Assembly: GCA_002746935.1 (NCBI GenBank)
Contig: PDRW01000025.1
Location: forward strand, 1-64,000
Direction: 5' to 3'
Source: Rhodobacterales bacterium
Lineage (GTDB): Bacteria; Pseudomonadota; Alphaproteobacteria; Rhodobacterales; Rhodobacteraceae
DNA: 64,000 nt
A program made the translations under genes and the position numbers. Below, piece after piece: positions 1 to 7,112 of the stretch. The notes beneath the pieces are model-generated. The model had not been told where the DNA came from. It made no database searches and was given only the letters and a program-made list of their open reading frames with translations. Within the stretch, counting starts at the first letter, position 1, and every line of letters begins with the position of its first letter.

Positions 1-2
1 AC

Positions 3-125
3 CTGCGTCGTATCGGCGCTCGATCCTTCACCGGCCTCTTTGAAGCACTCGGTGAAATTTGCGACCTCTATACGCCAGACGAATGCTGGAACTACTTTTA
101 TCAGGCCGGGTATGCTTCTACGTAA
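3..125 (+). CDS. IS630-family transposase, C-terminal tail (partial)
   Basis: The window opens inside an open frame that translates to 40 residues and stops at TAA 123-125. The tail contains the words FTGLFEALGEICDLYTPDEC and NYFYQAGY, which match the typical end of IS630-type DDE transposases (an 'F..L......C...TP.EC.NYF..AGY' ending). The DDE catalytic residues lie upstream, outside the window, so completeness and activity cannot be judged. I did not identify the element's terminal inverted repeat. The stop is followed within 30 bases by an A/T-rich patch and then the first octamer array, so the insertion may sit beside, or have landed in, that repeat. Confidence 0.7.
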   Translation: MRRIGARSFTGLFEALGEICDLYTPDECWNYFYQAGYAST

Positions 126-152
126 ACTGGAAATGCTATAATAATTTACATA

Positions 153-256
153 TTCAAAGTCCATTATTCCGGAATTCCGGACTATTGGATTAACGGACTG
201 CCAAGCTACCGGACTACCAGACTACCAAGCTACCAGACTGGCAGAACAACAAGACA
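153..256. repeat. Octamer-phased palindromic array, copy 1
   Basis: From 161 the sequence divides without slippage into 8-base words: CCATTATT, CCGGAATT, CCGGACTA, TTGGATTA, ACGGACTG, CCAAGCTA, CCGGACTA, CCAGACTA, CCAAGCTA, CCAGACTG, with weaker words to 256. Bases 161-188 form an almost perfect 28-base palindrome around CCGGAATTCCGG. This is the longest of four arrays in the window and lies between the transposase tail and the 3' end of the DUF2125 gene. Function unknown. Confidence 0.75.
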
Positions 257-331
257 ATCAGCCCCCGCACCGCGGGAGGCTGACGTCATTCCGGTTGAAG
301 GCTTCGGTTGAGGGCTGTGGTTGAGGCCGCT

Positions 332-1345
332 CTACGGCAGCACGATCGGCGGCACCGGGCAGATGGGCGCCGGACCGATCAGAAGCTTCCCATCGGCGAA
401 GCGCAGCGGCACCTTGAGCTTGTCCGGGTTGGCCGACTGCCGGGAAATGGCCTCCAGCGCCCTGCGCACCAGGGGCATGTGCTCCGGGGCGATCGCGCGG
501 GTGGCTTCGGCGAGCTTGAGGATTTCGCGCCAGTTGGTCGCCTCAAGGTTGATCTTGCCGGTGCCGACGCCCTCCGGGCTGACATTGATCTGGCCGGTTC
601 CGGTGATTTTGAGCTTGCCCCAGCGGGCGGTGAGCCGGTTGAGCCGCACCTCGCGCGGCTGCGGGCGTCCGCTGTCGATACTGCGCATGTGCCATGGCTT
701 GTTGAACCGGACCGTGAGTGACGCCGACAGGGTGTCGACCTGTTCCGGAAGGGCCGCGATCTGGCGCAACCGCGCGATGTCCTTGCTCTCCGGCGTGAAC
801 TCGTTGAAGGCCAGCTCGAGGTCGTAGACCGGGGCGCCCTCGGTGGGGTTTTCGCGCAGGGCCACTTCGGTGCTGGTGATGTCGGCAGTCCAGCCGAGCG
901 AAGAGGCGATTTTCAGCGCCTCGCCCTCCAGCACCAGCTGGTCCAGCGGCAGGGCGGGGGTGGTGGCGACGTCGAAGGTTCCGCGCATCTGGTTCGATAC
1001 GATTTCCAGCGTTTCACCGGGAAGGCGCAGCTCCTGTTGCGGGGCGAGCGCGGCGGTCAGGTGGGTCGGCTTGTGGCTTTGCGAAAGCACCTCGACCCAT
1101 GGCACCGACCAGCCGATGCCCGTGCCGGGGTCTTCGATCTCCAACTCCTTGACCGTGGTGTCGAACCGGCTCGGGAAGCCGCTGGTCGCGACCGTGGTGG
1201 TTTCGGCGGTCCAGCCGTCGTCGCGGCCGGCGTCGAGCAAGGCCTGAATCCCGCGTTCGGTGGCTTGGGCCCCGAGATACCAGTAGCCCCCCCAGGCGAG
1301 CGCGGCGACGAGGGCGAGGAAGAGAAGGCGGGTCAGGTAACGCAT
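332..1345 (-). CDS. DUF2125 domain-containing membrane-anchored protein
   Basis: A 337-residue protein with an N-terminal hydrophobic segment (about residues 5-25, RLLFLALVAALAWGGYWYL) that acts as a signal anchor or signal peptide. It is followed by a periplasmic domain with GFPSRFD near residue 56, a word typical of DUF2125 proteins of Rhodobacterales. I chose the ATG at 1345 because AAAGGAT lies at ribosome-binding distance and because the hydrophobic segment then starts at once; the frame itself stays open further upstream. The role of DUF2125 is unknown; envelope association is an inference. It is divergent from the MotA-like gene at 1718. Confidence 0.8.
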   Translation of the reverse strand: MRYLTRLLFLALVAALAWGGYWYLGAQATERGIQALLDAGRDDGWTAETTTVATSGFPSRFDTTVKELEIEDPGTGIGWSVPWVEVLSQSHKPTHLTAALAPQQELRLPGETLEIVSNQMRGTFDVATTPALPLDQLVLEGEALKIASSLGWTADITSTEVALRENPTEGAPVYDLELAFNEFTPESKDIARLRQIAALPEQVDTLSASLTVRFNKPWHMRSIDSGRPQPREVRLNRLTARWGKLKITGTGQINVSPEGVGTGKINLEATNWREILKLAEATRAIAPEHMPLVRRALEAISRQSANPDKLKVPLRFADGKLLIGPAPICPVPPIVLP

Positions 1346-1717
1346 GCGATATATCCTTTCAGGATTCGAACTGAACTCTAGCATCAAACCGGCTATGGAG
1401 CCAGAAAAGCCTTGAATTATTAGGTATTTGGATACGATCTGCTGTTGAGCGCCCCGGCTTTTCCCATGCCGAAACAATACGCGCCCGAATCGCCGGCCGG
1501 CACCGCGTGTTCTTCATCTGTCCGTTGGGCCCCTCCGTGGGGCCGGCTGCGGCAGCCTCCCCCCTGAGCCCCCTCAGCCCCCCTTCAGCTCCCCCTCAGG
1601 CCCCCAAAAGGGCCGGTCCCGGCGTCTCTGCGCCCTTGTCGCCCCCCCCTTGTCGGCCCCGCGGCGAACCCCTATCCTCGCGCGGTGACCGGGTTTTCAG
1701 GGGTAGGGGCCTCGCAG
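1346..1717. other. Divergent intergenic region, C-rich
   Basis: Gene-free stretch between two divergent genes. It holds the ribosome-binding site of the DUF2125 gene on one side and, at about 1540-1665, a low-complexity run of C-rich words (CCCCCTCAG-like) on the side of the MotA-like gene. Promoters for both genes are expected here, but I see no convincing -35/-10 pair. Confidence 0.5.
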
Positions 1718-2902
1718 ATGGATCAGCCAGACCGCGCGGTGGAGCCGCATTTCACACGCCCGAGCTTCCAGTTCGTGGTGATGCTGGTGGTGCTCGGGCT
1801 GGTAGGCGCCGGGGTGTCGCTGATCGCGCCGCAGATCGAAAGCGTGTTCTTCGCCAATCTCTACCTCAACCTGTTCATCGCCGCCGTGTTTCTGTTCGGC
1901 GTCGGGGCAACGCTGTTGCAGGTCTTGCAGGTGCATTCCTCGGTGCGCTGGCTCGAACTGTCTCTGCGCCACGAAAACGGCCATGATCCCAACAACCCGC
2001 CGCGCCTGCTGGCGCCGCTCGCGGGGCTGTTGCGCGGACGCGGCGATGCGATGCAGATCAGCTCGACTTCGGCGCGGTCGATCCTCGACTCGGTCGCCAC
2101 CCGGATCGACGAGGTGCGCGACATCACCCGCTATGTCACCAACCTGCTGATCTTCCTTGGCCTCCTCGGCACGTTCTACGGTCTCGCCACCACGGTTCCG
2201 GCGGTGGTCGAGACCATCAAGTCGCTGGCCCCGGCGGAGGGCGACGGCGAGCTTGACGTGTTCAACCGGCTGATGACCGGGCTCGAAAGCCAGCTTTCGG
2301 GCATGGGCACGGCGTTTTCGTCCTCGCTTCTGGGGCTCGCGGGCTCGCTGGTGGTGGGGCTGCTGGAACTCTTCGCCTCGCACGGGCAGAACCGGTTCTA
2401 CCGCCAGCTTGAAGAATGGCTTTCCTCGATCACCCGGCTGGGCTTTGCCCCGGGCGAAGATGGCGCGGGGGCGGTTGACGCGGGCGACGCGGTTGCGGCC
2501 TGGGCCGCGCATATCGCCCGGCAGGTCGAGACCATGGGCGACATGCAGACCCAATCCGACGCATCGCGCGCCCAGCTCGACGAACGTCTCGGCCATCTTG
2601 TCGAATCGATGGAACGGCTCGCCCGCCAGACCGAGGCCGACGGTGCCCTGGCCCCCTATCTCATCCGCATCGCCGAAGGTCAGCAGCAGATGCTGACCGC
2701 GCTCCAGGATCTCGGCAGCGCGGGCGGCAACAGCGCCTATGTCGATGCCGAGAGCCGGATGCGGCTGCGCTCGATCGACGTGCAGCTCTTGCGGCTTCTC
2801 GAGGAAATGAGCGCGGGCCGGCAGGAATCGCTGAGCGAATTGCGCGGCGACATGGCCACGCTCACCCGGGCGATCCGCCAGCTTGCCGGCGGGCGGACCT
2901 GA
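1718..2902 (+). CDS. MotA/TolQ/ExbB-type proton channel subunit
   Basis: A 394-residue protein with four predicted membrane segments at about residues 17-37, 44-70, 139-165 and 201-225. The last two are the conserved MotA/TolQ/ExbB core: a long cytoplasmic loop sits before the third, and LLIFLGLLGTFYGLATTV is the typical pore-lining helix. The roughly 170-residue cytoplasmic tail is polar and partly helical. I preferred the ATG at 1718, preceded by AGGGGTAGGGG, over a GTG 33 bases upstream. Only one base separates its stop from the MotB-like gene, so the two almost surely form one complex. Housekeeping TolQ, ExbB and flagellar MotA are shorter and have other neighbours; a dedicated stator-like unit is an inference. 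Confidence 0.8.
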   Translation: MDQPDRAVEPHFTRPSFQFVVMLVVLGLVGAGVSLIAPQIESVFFANLYLNLFIAAVFLFGVGATLLQVLQVHSSVRWLELSLRHENGHDPNNPPRLLAPLAGLLRGRGDAMQISSTSARSILDSVATRIDEVRDITRYVTNLLIFLGLLGTFYGLATTVPAVVETIKSLAPAEGDGELDVFNRLMTGLESQLSGMGTAFSSSLLGLAGSLVVGLLELFASHGQNRFYRQLEEWLSSITRLGFAPGEDGAGAVDAGDAVAAWAAHIARQVETMGDMQTQSDASRAQLDERLGHLVESMERLARQTEADGALAPYLIRIAEGQQQMLTALQDLGSAGGNSAYVDAESRMRLRSIDVQLLRLLEEMSAGRQESLSELRGDMATLTRAIRQLAGGRT

Positions 2903-2903
2903 C

Positions 2904-5081
2904 ATGGCCCTGACCCGGCGCGCCACCCGCAACGTCTCGTCCTCGATCTGGCCGGGCTTCGTCGATGCGATGACCGCGCTGCTCATGGTGCTGATGTTCG
3001 TGCTGACCATCTTCATGGTGGTGCAGTTCGTGCTGCGCGAGACCATTCAGGGGCAGGAAAGCGAACTCGATCTGCTCCATGCCGAGGTGGCGGCGCTCGC
3101 CTCCGCACTGGGGCTCGAACAGGAGCGCACCGCCTCGCTTTCGGCCGAGGTGGGGATGCTCAACGCCAATATCGCCTCGCAGGAGGTGGAGGCGCAGCGT
3201 CAGGCCGCGCTGATCGCCTCGCTGAACGATCAGGTCGCGGCGAAGGACACCGCCCTTGCCGAGGCCAGCACCAGGATCACCGCCTTCGAGGCCCAGGTGG
3301 CGGCATTGATCGCGGCGCGCGACGAGGCGGTGGCGGCGGGCGAAAGGCTCACCGCGCGGCTCGGCGAGGCCGAGGCCGCCAATGCGGCGCTGATCTCCGA
3401 ACAGGAAGCGCTGAACCTCGCGCTGGCCCAGGCCCGCGAGGAGGTCGACGCCCGGACCGAGGCCGCCCGCCTCGCCGCGGCCCGCCGCGAAGCGCTGGAA
3501 GCGCTGGTGGCCGATCTTCAGGCGTCGGCGGCGGAAAGCGACGCCTCGCTGCGGGCGGCGCTGACGGCGCTCGAAGAGCGGGAGGCGACGCTGGCGGAGA
3601 CCGTGGCGGCGCTGGAGGCCCGCGAGACCTCGTTTGGCGAACTGCTGGCCCAGCTCGAGGCCGAAACCACGTCGCGGATGGCGCTCACCGATGAGGTTGC
3701 GGCGCTGGGCACGGAGCTTTCGGAAAAGGAAAAGGCGCGCCTTGCGGAGGCCGCCGCGGCGGTGGCGCTGCAAGCCCGGGTCGCCGAGCTTGAGACCTCT
3801 CTGAGCGATGAGGAAGCCGCGCGCCTTGCCGAGGTGGCCGCCGCCGAGGCGCTGCGGGCGCGGGTGGCGGAGCTTGAAGCTTCGGTTTCCGAAAACGAGG
3901 CCACGCGCCTCGCCGAACAGGCTGCCGCGCAGGCGTTGCGCCAGCAGCTGTCCGATGCGCAAGCGGCGCTGAGCGAAGAGGAGACCGCCCGGCTTGCCGA
4001 GGCCGCCGCGGCAGAAGCCTTGCGCGAGCGGCTGGAGAATGCCGACAGCGAGCTTACCGCCATGACCCTCGCGCTCGAGGAGGCGCGCAAACGCGCCGAA
4101 GAGACGCTGACCCTGCTTGCCGCCGCCAATGCGGCCAGGGAGGATCTCGACCAGAAGCTTGCCGCGGCGCTGCTGGAGAACGAGACGCTGCGTGCCAGCA
4201 CCGGCGACGGGGAAGATCTGCGCCGGCAGCTGGCCGAGGCTCTCGCCGCCCGGCGCGCCGCCGAGCAGCAATCGGCGCAGGCGCTCACCGAAGCCGAACG
4301 TCAGGCGGCGCTGCTGGCCACCGCCGCCACCGCGCTGGAACAGGAGAAAGCCGCCAGCAGCGAGGCCCAGCGCGAGATGGCCCTGCTCAACGAGCAGATG
4401 ACGGCGCTGCGCACCCAACTCGGCCAGTTGCGCGCCCTGCTCGACGATTACGAGCAGCGCGATGTGGCGGCTCAGGTGCAGATCGAACAGCTTGGCTCCG
4501 ACCTCAATACCGCCCTGGCCCGTGTGGCCGCCGAGGAACGCAAGCGCGCCGAAGCCGAGGCCGAAGCCCGCCGTCTCGCCGAGGCCGACGCCGCCCGGCT
4601 CGCCGAAGAGGCCAGGGATCTCGCCAGCTACCGGTCCGAGTTCTTCGGCCGGATGCGGCAGATCCTCGGCGACCGCGAGGGGGTGAAGATCGTCGGCGAC
4701 CGGTTCGTGTTTTCCTCCGAAGTGCTGTTTGCGCCCGGCAGCGCGGTGCTGTCGCCCGGCGGGCAGGCGCAGATCGCCCATGTGGCCGAGATCCTCTCGG
4801 AGGTATCGGACGAGATCCCGCCGGAGATCGACTGGGTGATCCGGGTCGACGGCCATACCGACCGCACCAAGGTCGGCGCCGCCAGCGATTATGCCGACAA
4901 CTGGGAGCTCAGCCAGGCGCGTGCCCTGTCGGTGGTGCATTACATGACCGGCCAGCTTGGTTTTGCCCCGGAGCGGCTGGCGGCGACGGGCTTTGGCGAG
5001 TTCCAGCCGGTGGCGCTGGGCAACAGCCCGGCCGATTATGCCGCCAACCGCCGGATCGAGCTGAAGCTCACCGAGAAATGA
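2904..5081 (+). CDS. MotB-like protein: one membrane helix, long coiled coil, OmpA peptidoglycan-binding domain
   Basis: 725 residues. The N-terminal part has one membrane helix preceded by SSIWPGFVDAMTALLMVLMF; the Asp in PGFVDAMTALL matches the proton-carrying Asp of MotB (E. coli 'ADFMTAM'). Residues about 50-590 are almost entirely Ala/Glu/Leu/Arg coiled coil, with four in-phase 28-residue repeats at 278-389. The end (about 600-725) is an OmpA-like domain with VDGHTDRTKV, NWELSQARAL and ANRRIEL, the peptidoglycan-binding signature. The ATG at 2904 follows the MotA-like stop by one base. Architecture (MotB plug, rod, peptidoglycan anchor) resembles stator B subunits, but the rod is several times longer than in flagellar MotB. 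Biological role unknown. Confidence 0.8.
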   Translation: MALTRRATRNVSSSIWPGFVDAMTALLMVLMFVLTIFMVVQFVLRETIQGQESELDLLHAEVAALASALGLEQERTASLSAEVGMLNANIASQEVEAQRQAALIASLNDQVAAKDTALAEASTRITAFEAQVAALIAARDEAVAAGERLTARLGEAEAANAALISEQEALNLALAQAREEVDARTEAARLAAARREALEALVADLQASAAESDASLRAALTALEEREATLAETVAALEARETSFGELLAQLEAETTSRMALTDEVAALGTELSEKEKARLAEAAAAVALQARVAELETSLSDEEAARLAEVAAAEALRARVAELEASVSENEATRLAEQAAAQALRQQLSDAQAALSEEETARLAEAAAAEALRERLENADSELTAMTLALEEARKRAEETLTLLAAANAAREDLDQKLAAALLENETLRASTGDGEDLRRQLAEALAARRAAEQQSAQALTEAERQAALLATAATALEQEKAASSEAQREMALLNEQMTALRTQLGQLRALLDDYEQRDVAAQVQIEQLGSDLNTALARVAAEERKRAEAEAEARRLAEADAARLAEEARDLASYRSEFFGRMRQILGDREGVKIVGDRFVFSSEVLFAPGSAVLSPGGQAQIAHVAEILSEVSDEIPPEIDWVIRVDGHTDRTKVGAASDYADNWELSQARALSVVHYMTGQLGFAPERLAATGFGEFQPVALGNSPADYAANRRIELKLTEK
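3735..4070 (+). repeat. 84-bp tandem repeats encoding 28-residue coiled-coil units
   Basis: Four consecutive 84-bp units inside the MotB-like gene encode variants of A-RLAE-AAA--ALR-RVAELE-S-S--E, each 28 residues or four heptads long. The DNA copies have diverged but keep length and phase, so the rod seems to have grown by duplication of whole heptad blocks. Confidence 0.8.
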
Positions 5082-5554
5082 CCCGCCGCCCGCGGGCGGC
5101 GCCAGATGCGGCAGAGGCCCTGTGCCTTGGCTGCGGGCTGTGCTGTGACGGGTCGCTGTTCTGGGCGGTCGAGCTGGCGCCGGGCGATGAGCTGCCCACC
5201 GAACCGCCGGGCGGACGACTGCCCCAGCCCTGCCCCTATTACGGGATAGCGGGCTGCACCATATATGCCGCGCGGCCCGCCCAGTGCCGGGCCTTTCGCT
5301 GCCGGGTGCTCGACGCGGTTGCGCAGGGCAAGCGCGACATGGCCTGGGGCCAGGCCCGCATCGACGCGATGCGTCACCTGCTTGCGGGCCTGGACGATGC
5401 CCTGCCGGGGGAGGGCGCGCTTTACGTCCGCGCCGCGCAATATCTCGAAAGCCCCGCCAGCCTCCCCGACGATGCCCGCATCCGCGCGCGCATCGCGGTC
5501 TACCGGGAGATGATCGGTGATTTCCGCGCGCTGACCGACGAGCCCGGGGCCTGA
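5078..5554 (+). CDS. YkgJ-type cysteine-cluster protein
   Basis: 158 residues, overlapping the MotB-like gene by four bases (ATGA), so translationally coupled to it. The N-terminal CLGCGLCCDGSLFW is the CxxCxxCC motif of the YkgJ/UPF0153 cysteine-cluster family. Further cysteines at CPYYGIAGC and the following ARPAQCRAFRC complete a likely metal (Zn or Fe-S) site. Function in this family is not established. Coupling to a proton-channel pair is notable and could reflect a shared process or simple operon packing. Confidence 0.8.
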   Translation: MTRRPRAAPDAAEALCLGCGLCCDGSLFWAVELAPGDELPTEPPGGRLPQPCPYYGIAGCTIYAARPAQCRAFRCRVLDAVAQGKRDMAWGQARIDAMRHLLAGLDDALPGEGALYVRAAQYLESPASLPDDARIRARIAVYREMIGDFRALTDEPGA

Positions 5555-5573
5555 TCCGGGGCGCGCGCGGTGC

Positions 5574-7112
5574 TCAGCGTTTCATCGCCGAGCGGAAGTC
5601 CGACAGCCGGAAGGCGCCGGCCAGATGTCCGAACAGGAAGTAGCTCGCCCCCCCGGGCACGACCAGCGCCACCAGCGCCAGCGCCCGCCAGCCGGGCGTG
5701 TAGAACAGCCCGCCGAGCCCGAGTGCGAGCGCCCAGAGCACCGCGCCCATGGCGAGCGAGGCGGCGGCGATCCGCCAGATCCGTGCCCGGAACCGCGCGT
5801 CGAAGCGGGTGTGGTCGCCCATCCGGGCGGTGCCGCGCCACAGCAGCGCCACCATCGCCCAGGCCGCGAGCGTGGTGCCGAAGGCGGCGGCGGTATAGCC
5901 GATCAGCGGGGCAAGCCCGATGGCGATCCCGGCATTCACCAGCATCGACACAAGCGCGTAGTAGAACGGGGTCCTGGTGTTTTCGCGGGCGAAATAGACC
6001 GGTTGCAGCACCTTTTGCAGCACGAAGGCGGGGAGCCCGAGGCCGTAGATCTGCAACGCCACCGCAGTGGCGGCGCTGTCTTCGGCGGTGAAGCGGCCGC
6101 GTTCGAACAACACGCTGACCAGCGGCAGCGGCACCACGACCAGCGCCACCGCGGCGGGCACGGTCAGGGCGAGGGCCATCTCGCCCGCCCGGCTCAGCGA
6201 ATGCCGCCCGCCGGCATGGTCATCGGCGCGGAGTTTGCGCGACAGATCCGGCAGCAGCACCACCCCGATGGCGATGCCGACCACGCCGAGGGGCAATTGG
6301 TAGAGCCGGTCGGCGTAGTTCAGCCAGGCGATCGCGCCGTCGAAGAAACTCGCCACCTGGCGGCCGATCAGCAGGTTGATCTGCACCACGCCGCCCGCCA
6401 GCGCGGCGGGGAAGGCGACGATCGCGAGACGCTTCAGCTCCGGGGTCATCCGCGGCCGTTTCGGGAGCAGCCGGTAGCCCGCCCGCGCCGCCGCCACCCA
6501 GACCAGCGCCAGCTGCGCCACCCCGGCCACCGGCACCGCCCAGGCGAGGGTCAGCCCCATGTCCCAGCTGAGCAGCGCGCCGAGGCCGAGGGCCGCGATG
6601 AAGATCACGTTGAGCAGCACCGGCGCGGCGGCTGCGGCGGCGAAGCGGCCGGTGGCGTTGAGCACGCCCGAGAGCAGGGCGGCGAGCGAGATGAACAGGA
6701 TATAGGGAAAGGCGATGCGCCCGAGCAGCACCGTCAGCTCGAAACGTTCGTCGGCGAGAAAGCCCGAGGCCATCGCCAGCACCAGCGCCGGCATGAAGAT
6801 CTGCACCACGAGGGTGAAGCCGATCAGCAGCGTACCGAGCCCGGTGAAGGCATCGCGGGCAAAGCCCAAGGCATCCTCGCCGGCTTCCACCTTTTTGGAA
6901 AACGCCGGCACGAAGGCCATGTTGAACGCCCCTTCGGCGAAGAACCGGCGGAACATGTTGGGCAGTGAAAACGCCACCACGAAGGCTTCCGCCACCGGAC
7001 CGGCGCCCAGCGCCGCGGCGATGGTGATGTCGCGCACGAAGCCGAGCACCCGGCTCGCCATGGTCCACATGCCGACGGTCAGAAAGCCGCGTACCAGCCG
7101 GATCCCCGCCAT
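5574..7112 (-). CDS. murJ: Lipid II flippase MurJ
   Basis: 512 residues, all hydrophobic with many membrane segments as expected of the 14-helix MOP-superfamily flippase. The N-terminal part MASRVLGFVRDITIAAALG followed by AFSLPNMFRRFFAEGAFNMA is diagnostic of MurJ. It moves lipid II across the inner membrane for peptidoglycan synthesis. Its ATG shares one base with the glnD stop (TGATG), so glnD and murJ are coupled, an arrangement I know from other Rhodobacterales. It converges on the YkgJ gene with 19 bases between. Confidence 0.95.
   Translation of the reverse strand: MAGIRLVRGFLTVGMWTMASRVLGFVRDITIAAALGAGPVAEAFVVAFSLPNMFRRFFAEGAFNMAFVPAFSKKVEAGEDALGFARDAFTGLGTLLIGFTLVVQIFMPALVLAMASGFLADERFELTVLLGRIAFPYILFISLAALLSGVLNATGRFAAAAAAPVLLNVIFIAALGLGALLSWDMGLTLAWAVPVAGVAQLALVWVAAARAGYRLLPKRPRMTPELKRLAIVAFPAALAGGVVQINLLIGRQVASFFDGAIAWLNYADRLYQLPLGVVGIAIGVVLLPDLSRKLRADDHAGGRHSLSRAGEMALALTVPAAVALVVVPLPLVSVLFERGRFTAEDSAATAVALQIYGLGLPAFVLQKVLQPVYFARENTRTPFYYALVSMLVNAGIAIGLAPLIGYTAAAFGTTLAAWAMVALLWRGTARMGDHTRFDARFRARIWRIAAASLAMGAVLWALALGLGGLFYTPGWRALALVALVVPGGASYFLFGHLAGAFRLSDFRSAMKR

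Noticed and set aside
2862-4940. Very long open frame on the minus strand opposite the MotB-like gene
   Set aside because: It mirrors the high-G/C Ala/Glu coiled coil; its product is Arg/Gly/Leu-rich with no motif. The same applies to the long antisense frames at 33576-35276, 46726-48711, 7190-9475 and 5625-6968.
1718-5554. Zorya anti-phage system
   Set aside because: A ZorA/ZorB-like pair is present, but no zorC, zorD or zorE follows, and the long coiled coil is on the B rather than the A subunit.
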